Positions 7,920 through 16,899 of a stretch of 64,000 nucleotides of DNA are shown piece after piece. The number at the start of each line of letters is the position of its first letter. The stretch's first letter is position 1. Source of the stretch: Bacteroidia bacterium (GTDB taxonomy: Bacteria > Bacteroidota > Bacteroidia > B-17B0 > Aurantibacillaceae). Where the stretch lies: assembly GCA_021740825.1 (NCBI GenBank), contig JAIOZA010000003.1:89085-153084 (forward strand), written 5' to 3'. The notes below the pieces were generated by a model, which searched no databases, was not told where the DNA came from, and saw only the letters and a program-made list of their open reading frames with translations. A program made the translations under genes and the position numbers.

Positions 7920-9095
7920 TTACTTTTCAACTTTGTAACCCTTGACGCTTGCTAACGTAATTATAGAACTTTTAATTGCTGAACCTAAATCATCTTGTTT
8001 CGTATTTTGATTTGATTTTTCTGCAATGTACTTTTGGCGCTTTACAGCTAATAAACCAATTTCTTTTTGAATGACATCACGTTCTTTTGCCTTTGCTAAA
8101 ACTAGTGTCTTAATTTCTTCTTTGCTTTTATTTTTATATTCTTCTGGTAAATCCTCTGTTTTAATTTTATCTAAATTATTTTCATTGTCTTTTACATTAT
8201 CTACCAAATCCCATGTTGAGTTTTTGTACACGGCTTTACTTTTAGTAAGCACTCTTTCGGTAGCATTAGCTTGAGAAATACTGCTGGCATTAGCATCTTC
8301 TTTTGCCTGACTTTGCTTTTTTAAATGACCTTGTTTACCATAACCAATATAGGTTTTATTTAATTTATCGTTGCAAGCATTAATCTGGCTATCGTATGGA
8401 GTTTGTATATATTCTATTTTTACATCTGAATCTATATTAAAGTACTTGCCTTTTCCTTTTGCAGCGCCATCTTCCCATAACAATGAGATGCCTTCTTTTT
8501 TATCCCCACAAAAAATAGTGTTTATATAAATATTACTTTTTACTGCACTACTAATAACTTCTTTGTAATTTATATTTCCTTGGTTAAAGCCTTCGTTACC
8601 TGCTATATAAACTAATTTCATTGTATTTGCTCCATCATCCCATTTTAACTCTTTTACTGAGCTATGAATTACAGCGCCACAATATTCGCTTCCGCCGTTG
8701 GTTTTTAAGGCAAATAATTTTTCTGATATTAAATCTAAATCAGTGGTTAATGCAGTAACTTGTCGTATATAATTATTTCTAACTGATAATCCATCGTTGC
8801 CATATTCGTATAAAGCAATTTCAATTACAGGAGTTTTTCCTTGATACTTTAACGTGGTTAGGGTATTTACAATATCCCATAGTCTAGATTTAGCTTGTTC
8901 AATTAATCCATCCATACTATTAGAAGTATCAAAAAGTAAAGCAACTTGAATTTTAGAATTTCCGTCAGGCGGATTTATCCTGTACGTTAATCCTAAATGA
9001 GAACTAACCGAATTGAGATTATTTTTTGATGAAGCCTGTCCTTCAGAAGCTAAAATCATCAAAGTAATTACTGTTAAGATTGTTAGATTTTTCAT
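7920..9095 (-). CDS. Secreted von Willebrand factor A domain protein
   Basis: This 391-residue protein begins with a signal peptide (MKNLTILTVITLMILASEGQA). A VWA domain follows at about residues 48-230 with a complete metal-ion-dependent adhesion site start, FDTSNSMDG (Asp56-x-Ser58-x-Ser60). The C-terminal ~130 residues are charged and probably helical (KSKEEIKTLVLAKAKERDVIQKE). It lies downstream of the SIMPL gene on the same strand (97-base gap) and may be co-expressed. Its binding partner is unknown; the domain assignment is firm. Confidence 0.85.
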   Translation of the reverse strand: MKNLTILTVITLMILASEGQASSKNNLNSVSSHLGLTYRINPPDGNSKIQVALLFDTSNSMDGLIEQAKSRLWDIVNTLTTLKYQGKTPVIEIALYEYGNDGLSVRNNYIRQVTALTTDLDLISEKLFALKTNGGSEYCGAVIHSSVKELKWDDGANTMKLVYIAGNEGFNQGNINYKEVISSAVKSNIYINTIFCGDKKEGISLLWEDGAAKGKGKYFNIDSDVKIEYIQTPYDSQINACNDKLNKTYIGYGKQGHLKKQSQAKEDANASSISQANATERVLTKSKAVYKNSTWDLVDNVKDNENNLDKIKTEDLPEEYKNKSKEEIKTLVLAKAKERDVIQKEIGLLAVKRQKYIAEKSNQNTKQDDLGSAIKSSIITLASVKGYKVEK

Positions 9096-9192
9096 AATAA
9101 TTGTTTTTTAGGTTTATAATTTAAGAGAATTGTATTGATGTGTTTTATTATAAGAGTATAGAAAGGATGTTTTTCCATAACCACATTTAAAA

Positions 9193-10014
9193 TTATTTTA
9201 TTTCAAAAACCGCTTTTATCTCGTATCGTAGTTTTATTTTTGATAAACCACCTAGCCCACTATTTTCATTATTGTCATTTCCGGTGTTTACACTTCCGGA
9301 ATTCATTGAAGAATTTGAACTCATAGACGAATTGCTAGTTGAATTATTTATTCCATTATTGTAATATGGATTATCCCAATGCCAATAATATGGATAGGTT
9401 CTGCCGCCATAATTTTTTTCATTTTTATCGGCATTTACTTCTTCAATAGAAACAACATGCCCTACTTTTTCATCAATAGCTTCTAATAAATAGGTTGCTT
9501 TTTCTTTAGCCATTCTGATGGCTTCTTTTTTAACTTCTTTCCGGTAAACCTGAATATCTTTATTTGTTGTAGCAGATATGGTTATATTTTGAACCCAGCT
9601 TTTGTTTAAATCCTTTACAAAGTCTAAAAAATCAAGTTTCGAATTAATTTTTAGCTTGTATGTTTGGTAAACATAACCCGCATTGCGATAATACCACCAC
9701 CAATACCAATGGTACCAATCATTGTAACCTATTTGATTTTTAAATGCTAATTCAGAATCTGGGATGCCATGCTTTTTGCAGATATCCATCAGTTCATTTT
9801 CGTGTTTTTCAAAATTTCCCCTTTCGGAATAAACGGTAATGGTTAATTCTACTTGATCAGGTTCAACACTCATTTCGGCACTACCTATTACGGTTATTAA
9901 TTTTGGCAGCATATTATTGCTTGTTGGTTGCCCCATTAATGATTTGGTATTTATAATGAGTAAAAGCACTATGGCACTAAGGCTAATAATGGTAAAGAGT
10001 TTAATTGATTTCAT
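9193..10014 (-). CDS. SIMPL-domain (DUF541) periplasmic protein with aromatic-rich loop
   Basis: The 273-residue protein has an N-terminal signal/anchor helix (LFTIISLSAIVLLLIINTKSL). A SIMPL domain begins LITVIGSAEMSVEPDQVEL and continues through VKKEAIRMAKEKATYLLEAI. Family members are periplasmic or outer-membrane proteins of uncertain role, some linked to oxidative stress. Two segments are strikingly aromatic: NDWYHWYWWWYYRNAGYVY (about residues 98-116) and YPYYWHWDNPYY. A Ser/Asn-rich low-complexity stretch follows. It is divergent from the sensor-kinase gene at 10146. Confidence 0.85.
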   Translation of the reverse strand: MKSIKLFTIISLSAIVLLLIINTKSLMGQPTSNNMLPKLITVIGSAEMSVEPDQVELTITVYSERGNFEKHENELMDICKKHGIPDSELAFKNQIGYNDWYHWYWWWYYRNAGYVYQTYKLKINSKLDFLDFVKDLNKSWVQNITISATTNKDIQVYRKEVKKEAIRMAKEKATYLLEAIDEKVGHVVSIEEVNADKNEKNYGGRTYPYYWHWDNPYYNNGINNSTSNSSMSSNSSMNSGSVNTGNDNNENSGLGGLSKIKLRYEIKAVFEIK

Positions 10015-10039
10015 AATTTTAAAGTTTAAAGGTTTTCGT

Positions 10040-10047
10040 CAAAATTA
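10040..10047 (-). promoter_or_regulatory. Probable -7 box of the SIMPL gene
   Basis: On the reverse strand the bases read TAATTTTG, matching TAnnTTTG, 26 bases before the start codon. No clear -33 TTG was found at the expected distance. Confidence 0.4.
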
Positions 10048-10091
10048 GGGGTGTTTAAAGAGCTAAAATTGCAGACTTGGTGTAATTGGCT

Positions 10092-10151
10092 TTTCACTTT
10101 GTGAAATGGATTGTGAAAGCAAATTAAATTGAGTTATTTTACTTTGTGAAA
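10092..10151. promoter_or_regulatory. TTGTGAAA repeat cluster in the divergent SIMPL/sensor-kinase intergenic region
   Basis: TTGTGAAA occurs at 10099-10106, 10111-10118 and 10144-10151. The first copy is part of the perfect inverted repeat TTTCACTTTGTGAAA (10092-10106). The first two copies start 12 bases apart, and the third overlaps the possible GTG start of the kinase gene. This looks like an operator cluster for a regulator acting on the divergent promoters. The LytTR regulator encoded at 11997 is a candidate; that link is inference. Confidence 0.45.
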
Positions 10152-11993
10152 AAGAAGAATAAAATAGGAATGATAGTATTTTTTAAAAATAGGTCAGCTA
10201 TATGGATATTAATGGCGCTACTTTTTTCAGGTAGTAGTATTTTTTGTCAAACCTTTAAGAATGAAAAAAAGTCTAAACTTAAAATCAAATCAAGTTCTAT
10301 TGAAACTAGTTTAAGAAATGGAGATGATGATTTAGTAATGGCATCTAAATATGAAGATTTAGCGGCTGAGTTAATTGATAATAATGATTTATTAAAAGCG
10401 GAAGAATACCAAACAAAGGCAGTTGATTTATATAAAAAAAATAAAACGAAAACAAAATTAGCAGATGCCTTAAGAACGTTAGCGAAAATACAGGAAGCGC
10501 AAAATAAAACTCAAGATGCTATTTTAAATTATAATGATGCATCTAAAAACGCTCAACGGAAATCAAACACCATTGTTAATAGCAGTGATGTTAGCCGATT
10601 AAAAAATTTCAATAATCCAAACGAGCAATCAAATTCCATTAACCAAAAAATTAGTTCCTTAAAAAAGGAATCTAATCCAAAGGAAAAGGAAGAAATTGTA
10701 GATGCTTATAAACAACTAGCTGAGGTAAATATCAAACAAAATAATTCAGAAGCAGCTATTCAAAATTATAATAATGCTTTAGAGGAAATACAAGGCAATT
10801 CCGTAGAAAAAAATACTATTAAAAATGAAATTGCAGACATATTTGCGAATAGCAATAAATTGGAGCAAGCAATTGCTATGAAAGAGGATGTGCTAAAAAA
10901 TGTGGATAGTTTAAAAGATGTAGGCCAGCAAATTAAACAACGACAAGGATTAGCAAAATTATTGATATTAAATAATGAAAGCGATAAAGCCTTACAATTA
11001 ATTCAGGATTCTTACAATTTAGCATTAACAAAAGGTAAAACTATTGATGCAAAAAATAGTTTAATGCAATTAATAGCCTATTACAAAACAAAAGATGATG
11101 CCCAAAAAACGCTACAGTTGTACGATGTGTTTTTACAAAAATTAGAATCCTTAATAAAGTCAGACTCTACCTTAATTGATAAAAAAATATTTGAAGAAAC
11201 TGACCAAAAGATTAAACAATTAGAAAAAGAAAAGAGCTTGCAAGAAGAGTTAATTTCAAAGAAAAATACATTTAATTATTTTTTAATTATTGCTTTAATT
11301 GTATTGTTTTTATTGATTTTAGTGATTATTCGTTACTCCTTTGCTATTAAAACAAAAAACAAAAAAATATCGCTGCAATCTTTGAGGCGAGAAATGAACC
11401 CTCATTTTATATTTAATAGTTTAAATAGTGTCAATCAATTTATAGCTCAAAACAAGGAAAGAGAAGCTAATAAATATTTAACATCCTATTCATCTTTAAT
11501 GCGAAATATGATGGAGAGTTCAAGTAAAGATTTTATACCACTTCAGCATGAAATTGATCATTTACAAAAATATTTAGAGTTAGAGCATTTGAGGTTTAGC
11601 AATCAGTTTGATTTTGTTGTAGATGTGGATGAATCCATTGATGCGGATGCTATTCTTGCGCCAAATATGTTAATTCAACCTCATTTAGAAAATGCAATTT
11701 GGCACGGCTTAAGGTATAAGGAAATAAAAGGCTTATTAGTATTATCAATAAAAAATAAAACATCCTTTATAGAAATTACAATTGATGACAATGGAATTGG
11801 AATTGAAAAAAGTAATTCGATTAAAACACAAAATCAAAAAATACATCAATCTATAGGATTACAAAATATCAAGGAGCGAATTAAATTGTTGAATGATTTA
11901 TATAAAGTTGATATATCATTTACAGTTATTAATAAGGTTAATGATGGTGGAACAATTGTGAGATTGAAAATCCCCTATTTAAATAAAGTTTAG
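10146..11993 (+). CDS. TPR sensor histidine kinase, LytS/His_kinase type
   Basis: This is a 615-residue membrane sensor kinase. An N-terminal hydrophobic stretch (IWILMALLFSGSSIFCQ) looks like a signal peptide. Periplasmic TPR-like helical repeats occupy about residues 55-350. One membrane helix lies near 376-398 (YFLIIALIVLFLLILVII). The cytoplasmic His_kinase domain has the phospho-acceptor His420 in REMNPHFIFNSLNS, and the HATPase part has ENAIWHG and DDNGIGI. The GTG start at 10146 overlaps a TACTTTG-like box and a TTGTGAAA repeat; ATG 10170 (MIVFFKNRS) is an equally good start. Its regulator gene follows after three bases. Confidence 0.88.
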   Translation: MKKKNKIGMIVFFKNRSAIWILMALLFSGSSIFCQTFKNEKKSKLKIKSSSIETSLRNGDDDLVMASKYEDLAAELIDNNDLLKAEEYQTKAVDLYKKNKTKTKLADALRTLAKIQEAQNKTQDAILNYNDASKNAQRKSNTIVNSSDVSRLKNFNNPNEQSNSINQKISSLKKESNPKEKEEIVDAYKQLAEVNIKQNNSEAAIQNYNNALEEIQGNSVEKNTIKNEIADIFANSNKLEQAIAMKEDVLKNVDSLKDVGQQIKQRQGLAKLLILNNESDKALQLIQDSYNLALTKGKTIDAKNSLMQLIAYYKTKDDAQKTLQLYDVFLQKLESLIKSDSTLIDKKIFEETDQKIKQLEKEKSLQEELISKKNTFNYFLIIALIVLFLLILVIIRYSFAIKTKNKKISLQSLRREMNPHFIFNSLNSVNQFIAQNKEREANKYLTSYSSLMRNMMESSSKDFIPLQHEIDHLQKYLELEHLRFSNQFDFVVDVDESIDADAILAPNMLIQPHLENAIWHGLRYKEIKGLLVLSIKNKTSFIEITIDDNGIGIEKSNSIKTQNQKIHQSIGLQNIKERIKLLNDLYKVDISFTVINKVNDGGTIVRLKIPYLNKV

Positions 11994-11996
11994 CGC

Positions 11997-12746
11997 ATGC
12001 AATTACATAAGATAAAAAGTGTGATAGTAGAGGATGAGCTTGCCGCAAGAGAGGCATTGAGAAGTTATATCCAAAAATACTGTCCTCAAATAGAAATAGT
12101 TGGCGAAGCATACAATAGTAAAGAAGGTATTGCTTTAATTAATGAAATAAAACCAGAATTAGTTTTTTTGGATGTTGAGATGCCTTTTGGAAATGCGTTT
12201 GATGTATTGGAAGGTTGCAAAGATGTTTATTTTGAAACAATTTTTGTAACTGCTTTTTCGCAATATTCTTTAAAGGCGTTAAATCAGAGCGCCGCTTATT
12301 ATTTATTAAAACCTGTAAGTATTGAAGAGTTAATAATAGCAGTTAATAAAGTTCAGCAGCAGTTACAAAATAAAGAATTATTGAATCGTAATAAAATTAT
12401 AGTTGAGAATCATCGCAATTCAAAACCAGAAGCACAGCAAATTATTTTGCCTACTTTGGAGGGGTTTGAGGTAGCTAAAGTGCAAGATATAATTCGCATA
12501 AAGGGAAATGGAAATTTTTCTGATATTTATTTTAAAAATGGGTCAAAAAAAATGGTATGCAGGTTTTTAAAATACTTTGATGACTTGCTTGATAAGCCTT
12601 TTATTCGTGTGCACAAATCACATATTATAAATATTAACTACGTTTTATCATACAATAAAGGTGGTGTAGTAGTGCTTTCTGATCATTCTGAAATTGAAAT
12701 TTCTGCAACTTATAAAGCTGATTTTTTAAATGAATTTAAGCGTTAA
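11997..12746 (+). CDS. LytTR-family response regulator
   Basis: The 249-residue protein has a receiver domain (residues ~6-120) with acidic pair VEDE and phospho-acceptor Asp59 in VFLDVEMP. A LytTR DNA-binding domain follows (~150-249; IIRIKGNGNFSDIYF, FIRVHKSHIININYV). LytTR proteins usually bind paired direct repeats about two helical turns apart. It starts three bases after the kinase stop, so the two form a two-component pair. It probably acts on promoters nearby or its own operon. Confidence 0.92.
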   Translation: MQLHKIKSVIVEDELAAREALRSYIQKYCPQIEIVGEAYNSKEGIALINEIKPELVFLDVEMPFGNAFDVLEGCKDVYFETIFVTAFSQYSLKALNQSAAYYLLKPVSIEELIIAVNKVQQQLQNKELLNRNKIIVENHRNSKPEAQQIILPTLEGFEVAKVQDIIRIKGNGNFSDIYFKNGSKKMVCRFLKYFDDLLDKPFIRVHKSHIININYVLSYNKGGVVVLSDHSEIEISATYKADFLNEFKR

Positions 12747-12786
12747 TTGTAATTCACTTTTTTATTAAGAAAGGTGATTGCTAGAT

Positions 12787-13656
12787 TTAAAAGTATAGAT
12801 CATCCGTTTTTAATCTCAGGTAAAGTCTAACAGACAGGGCAGCACTTAGTCCAGATATTAATACCCCTAAAGCAACAATACTTCCAAATAATGCTACGAG
12901 TAAATTAGGGTCTTGCAATTGCAATAAATCAGGTATATATCGCGTACTTAATACTAAAAACCCCGCTAATAAAAATCCCGCCATTAGGCCTGCAATAATA
13001 CCTTGACGAATTCCTTTCATAATAAATGGCAATCTAATAAATCCTTGCGTAGCTCCCACTAAATACATTGTTCTTATAATAAATCGCTTAGCATAAATAG
13101 ATAATCTAATGGTGTTATTGATTAATGCAATGGCAACCACCAATAGTAATCCACTAAATATTAAAATATAAATGCTAATTACTTTTGCATTATCGTTCAC
13201 CTGCTTAATCATGTCTTTATGATAAATTACTTCCTTTACAAAATGCTTTTGCATAATTTGTTTTTCAAATCCAGCCAAGCTATCAATATTAGCATAGTCA
13301 GAATTTAATTTTACATCTAACGCTGAAAGCAAAGGATTGTAGCCCAAGAAAGTTATAAAGTCTTCGCCTAAATCTTTTTGTAATTTTTTAGCTGCCTCTT
13401 CTTTACTAATATAGTCAACTTTTTTGGTGAATGCGGACGAACTAACTTCTTGTTTTAATATATCTAGTTCTGCTTGAGTAGTTGTATCTTTTAATACAAT
13501 TTGAAATCCGATATTTTCTTTAATATGATTAGATAATTTTTTGGCATTGATTACTACTAACCCTAAAAGTCCTAACATAAATAATACTAAGGCTAAACTG
13601 ATTACAACCGTAAACGATGATGTTTTTAATTTTTGAGTAGGAGAATTACTTAACAC
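12787..13656 (-). CDS. ftsX: FtsX-like cell-division ABC permease
   Basis: FtsX with FtsE couples cell-division state to peptidoglycan hydrolases. The 289-residue protein has the four-helix FtsX topology. TM1 is near residues 17-38 (VVISLALVLFMLGLLG). A large periplasmic domain starts ENIGFQIVLKDTTTQAELD. Three C-terminal helices follow (IYILIFSGLLLVVAIALI; IIAGLMAGFLLAGFL; LLVALFGSIVALGVLI). No ftsE is adjacent; in many Bacteroidota the two genes are separated. It converges on the LytTR gene. Confidence 0.9.
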   Translation of the reverse strand: MLSNSPTQKLKTSSFTVVISLALVLFMLGLLGLVVINAKKLSNHIKENIGFQIVLKDTTTQAELDILKQEVSSSAFTKKVDYISKEEAAKKLQKDLGEDFITFLGYNPLLSALDVKLNSDYANIDSLAGFEKQIMQKHFVKEVIYHKDMIKQVNDNAKVISIYILIFSGLLLVVAIALINNTIRLSIYAKRFIIRTMYLVGATQGFIRLPFIMKGIRQGIIAGLMAGFLLAGFLVLSTRYIPDLLQLQDPNLLVALFGSIVALGVLISGLSAALSVRLYLRLKTDDLYF

Positions 13657-13829
13657 AATACTGTTTTTTTATTTTCATCTAAATTAGGACGAATTTGAAA
13701 AGACAAGACGGTCTAATAACTTGAATAATTAACAGAGGGTTGTTTGTTCATCTCCTTAAAATAAAGATTGGCCATCATAAATAATTTTACCAAAGATAAA
13801 ATTTTAATAATGTATGGCGTTTTTAAAAT

Positions 13830-14504
13830 TTAGGATAACAAATCAGGCCTTCGTAATTTTGTTCGTTCCAACGACTGTTCATGGCGCCACTCTTCTACTT
13901 TTTTAGTATTACCGCTCGTTAAAAGTTCAGGAACTTTCCACCCGTTATAGTCTGCAGGACGCGTATAAACTGGCGGAGCTAATAAATTATCTTGAAAGGA
14001 ATCGGATAGAGCGGAAGTTTCATCATTTAAAACTCCTGGTATTAAGCGAATGATGCCATCACATAAAACGGCAGCTGGCAATTCGCCGCCACTTAAAACA
14101 TAATCGCCAACCGAAATTTCTTTAGTAATAAAATGCTCACGAATTCTTTCATCAATTCCTTTATAATGCCCACATAATATCATAATGTGATTTAGTGTGG
14201 ACAATTGATTGCAAGTAGTTTGCTTCAATGTTTCACCATCGGGGGTCATATAAATAATTTCATCGTAAGCATGCTTACTTTTTAAATCATTAATACAGTT
14301 GGCTATTGGCTCTATCATCATCACCATTCCGGCGCCGCCTCCAAAAGCATAATCATCAACTTTTTTATGCGGCGTAATACCATAATCTCTTAAATCAACA
14401 ATATTTATAGAAACTAATCCTTTTTGTGCGGCGCGTTTTAAAATACTGTGACTAAAGGGGCTTTCTAGTAAAGGCGGATGAACGGTAATAATATCAATAT
14501 GCAT
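13830..14504 (-). CDS. trmD: tRNA (guanine-N1)-methyltransferase TrmD
   Basis: TrmD methylates G37 of tRNAs that read CNN codons, preventing +1 frameshifts. The protein begins [18 protein letters not shown] longer frame from a TTG at 14519 adds only MLILI and is unlikely. Hallmarks of the SPOUT knot are visible: [12 protein letters not shown], the cofactor loop [13 protein letters not shown], and [15 protein letters not shown]. The length of 224 residues is normal. A hairpin at 14529-14570 lies just upstream of the start and probably ends the preceding reverse-strand gene. Confidence 0.96.
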   Translation of the reverse strand: MHIDIITVHPPLLESPFSHSILKRAAQKGLVSINIVDLRDYGITPHKKVDDYAFGGGAGMVMMIEPIANCINDLKSKHAYDEIIYMTPDGETLKQTTCNQLSTLNHIMILCGHYKGIDERIREHFITKEISVGDYVLSGGELPAAVLCDGIIRLIPGVLNDETSALSDSFQDNLLAPPVYTRPADYNGWKVPELLTSGNTKKVEEWRHEQSLERTKLRRPDLLS

Positions 14505-14528
14505 AATCAAAATTAACAAAAAAACAGG

Positions 14529-14570
14529 AAATAAAAGCGGTTTAACTATTATAGTAAACTGCTTTTATTT
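14529..14570 (-). terminator. Hairpin upstream of trmD, likely terminator of the 14761-15561 gene
   Basis: A 16-bp stem (14529-14544 with 14555-14570, one G-T pair) is extended by CTA/TAG near the loop. On the reverse strand it is followed by a T-rich run before the trmD start. It lies about 190 bases beyond the stop of the upstream reverse-strand gene. Confidence 0.55.
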
Positions 14571-14648
14571 CAATGTCAAAAAGTAGAATCTTTTAATAAA
14601 GTATTTCTGATGCTAATACCATTAGCTTTTATAGTTTAGTTTTTTTGT

Positions 14649-14671
14649 TCTCGACTGCGCTCGAACTGACA
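14649..14671. repeat. Dispersed repeat fragment (TCTCGACTGCGCTCGAACTGACA)
   Basis: This short GC-richer word lies in the gap between trmD and the secreted-protein gene. Its CGACTGCGCTCGA core resembles the repeat fragments at 921-944 and 27931-27954. It contains the partial inverted repeat TCGA...TCGA. Confidence 0.45.
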
Positions 14672-14760
14672 AACAAGCCTTAATGTTTTTTTTTAGTCTA
14701 TTTTATATGAGCTAATGGTATAATTTGTCAATGCTGTTTTATAGTTAAATTTCAACACAT

Positions 14761-15561
14761 TTAATCAACATCTAATTCCGTAGCATTTGTTTTCAAAATT
14801 TCCTGATCATTTAATTTACTTTGGGGTAAATTAGTATCGAGTTCACCTACACTTAGTTTTTGCTCATCATTTGCTCGAGTTTCTTTCTGAACAGAACCGT
14901 TCTCACTTGGTCTTTTTTCAATTGATCCTTTTTTATATACAGCACCCTCCTCAGAATTTACATGTTCTTGAGACGCATTATCTGAATCACTTTTTCTGTA
15001 ATAGGGATTATTTGTTTCGCCGCTAGCATTAGGATAATTATCACCTGAAAAATCATTATATCCAATTGAATGATTAAAGTAAGTAAGGGCATTCCATGCT
15101 AAAAATTCTGCCCTCTCACTATGCTTTAAAGCGCCGTTATAATCTCCCCAAAAATATAATTGCCTAGCATATTGTTGGTGCCTAATAGCTTTTGCTAATC
15201 TTGGAGAATAAGTATCATTCCAGTCAGAAAAATGCAACGCTTGCCCAATAACTTGTGCAGATTGACGGATAGAATACCTGGCAATTTTTTTTATACTGTA
15301 CATAGTGCTGTAATAACCGTAATAATTTGGATAATTCGTCATTTGAACATGACTACCTCCCAAGTTTCCTGAACTATAATGTTGGTTTGACGACCAAATA
15401 GGAGTATTATTTGGATGGTTTTGATGATGCTTATTTTGACTGGATTGTCCTTGCCCTTGTTGTTGTGGCGCACTATTACTATTATGATGTCTTTGTGCAT
15501 TTAAACATAAACTAAAAAATACGGAAGCAATAATAGTTGCGATTTTAATGGAGGTTTTCAT
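14761..15561 (-). CDS. Secreted protein of unknown function
   Basis: I do not recognise this 266-residue protein. It has a signal peptide (MKTSIKIATIIASVFFSLCLNA, cut before QRHH) and then a His/Gln/Asn-rich disordered stretch (about residues 23-65). A compact Tyr-rich helical segment follows around residues 85-165 (YSIKKIARYSIRQSAQVIG, AIRHQQYARQLYFWGDYNGALKHSERAEFLAW). The tail is Ser/Glu-rich and polar. The ARQLYFWGDYNGALKHSERA part resembles a single TPR-like helix pair. Export is likely; function is unknown. Confidence 0.7.
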   Translation of the reverse strand: MKTSIKIATIIASVFFSLCLNAQRHHNSNSAPQQQGQGQSSQNKHHQNHPNNTPIWSSNQHYSSGNLGGSHVQMTNYPNYYGYYSTMYSIKKIARYSIRQSAQVIGQALHFSDWNDTYSPRLAKAIRHQQYARQLYFWGDYNGALKHSERAEFLAWNALTYFNHSIGYNDFSGDNYPNASGETNNPYYRKSDSDNASQEHVNSEEGAVYKKGSIEKRPSENGSVQKETRANDEQKLSVGELDTNLPQSKLNDQEILKTNATELDVD

Positions 15562-15740
15562 AATTAACGTTTTATAATTTGATATAAGAGTTTCAATGCT
15601 TGTGCCAAAATAACCTGTTTAACAGAACTTTACATTTTCAATTTGTATTTGGCTAGTTTTTGCCAATAACTGGTAAAAATTTACCTACAAAAAGGCCACA
15701 CTGCAAAAAACTGTATCTTTACACACTAAAAAAATCACAA

Positions 15741-16871
15741 TTGAAATTTACACTTCTTCATAAAGATAAACAGTCAAAAGCTAGGGTAGGTGTTTTAGAG
15801 ACCGATCATGGAAAAATAGAAACTCCCATATTCATGCCTGTTGGCACCGCTGCAACAGTAAAAGCAGTACATCAGCATGAATTGAGAGATGATATTAAAG
15901 CTCAAATTATTTTAGGAAATACCTATCATTTATATTTACGTCCGGGCTTAGATGTTTTAGAGAATGCCGGAGGCTTGCATAAATTTAATGGATGGGAGAA
16001 ATCTTTATTGACAGATAGTGGCGGTTATCAGGTATTTTCATTGGCTAATTCTCGTAAACTTACAGAAGACGGCGCCACATTTAAATCTCATATTGATGGT
16101 AGTAAACATTTATTTACGCCAGAGCGTGTAATGGATATTGAGCGAATTATTGGCGCAGATATTATGATGGCTTTTGATGAATGCACGCCGTATCCTTGCG
16201 ATTATAAATACGCAAAAAACTCCTTGGGTTTAACGCATCGCTGGTTAGATAGATGTATATCACGGTTTAACGAAACTGAACCAAAATATGGTTATTCACA
16301 AGCCTTATTCCCTATCGTTCAAGGCTCTGTTTATAAGGATTTACGTGTGCAATCGGCTGAATATATTGCTTCCAAAAATGCAGAAGGTAATGCAATAGGA
16401 GGCTTATCTGTTGGAGAACCTGCAGAAGATATGTACGCCATGACAGAAGTTGTGTGTGATATTTTACCAGTAGATAAACCCCGCTATTTAATGGGAGTAG
16501 GCACACCTGTTAATATTTTAGAAAGTATTGCATTGGGTGTTGATATGTTTGATTGCGTAATGCCAACTCGCAATGCTCGACATGGCTTACTATTCACTCA
16601 AAATGGAATTATAAATATTAAAAATGAAAAATGGAAAAATGATTTTTCTCCATTAGATGAAAACGGAACGAGCTATGTAGATGTAGCATACACTAAAGCC
16701 TATTTAAGACATTTACTAGTTTGTGGCGAGTTTTTAGCTGCGCAAATTGCCAGTGTTCATAATTTGGCTTTTTATTTATGGCTGGTTACAGAAGCTAGAA
16801 ATAGAATTATTGACGGTACGTTTTACGACTGGAAAAATAAAATGGTAAAACAATTAGCTGTTCGTTTGTAA
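15741..16871 (+). CDS. tgt: tRNA-guanine transglycosylase lacking the usual zinc cysteines
   Basis: Tgt exchanges G34 for preQ1 in tRNAs with GUN anticodons (queuosine pathway). Starting from TTG 15741 (KFTLLHKDKQSKARVG) gives 376 residues, the family norm. A TATCTTTA box at 15714-15721 argues against longer starts. Asp92 (LTDSGGYQV) and the nucleophile Asp271 (MFDCVMPTRNARHG) are present. The CxCxxC zinc site normally found after DFSPLD is absent: the segment reads ENGTSYVDVAYTKAYLRH, although the downstream His340 (SVHNL) remains. I recall Bacteroidota relatives having similar sequences, so this may be a lineage trait and not damage. Confidence 0.94.
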   Translation: MKFTLLHKDKQSKARVGVLETDHGKIETPIFMPVGTAATVKAVHQHELRDDIKAQIILGNTYHLYLRPGLDVLENAGGLHKFNGWEKSLLTDSGGYQVFSLANSRKLTEDGATFKSHIDGSKHLFTPERVMDIERIIGADIMMAFDECTPYPCDYKYAKNSLGLTHRWLDRCISRFNETEPKYGYSQALFPIVQGSVYKDLRVQSAEYIASKNAEGNAIGGLSVGEPAEDMYAMTEVVCDILPVDKPRYLMGVGTPVNILESIALGVDMFDCVMPTRNARHGLLFTQNGIINIKNEKWKNDFSPLDENGTSYVDVAYTKAYLRHLLVCGEFLAAQIASVHNLAFYLWLVTEARNRIIDGTFYDWKNKMVKQLAVRL

Positions 16872-16899
16872 ATTTAATTTCATTGCCAAAGGCAAATTA

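Noticed and set aside
15660..15740. N-terminal extension of tgt to 15660
   Set aside because: A TATCTTTA box at 15714 lies inside it, and family proteins begin at KFTLLHKD; the TTG at 15741 gives the normal length.
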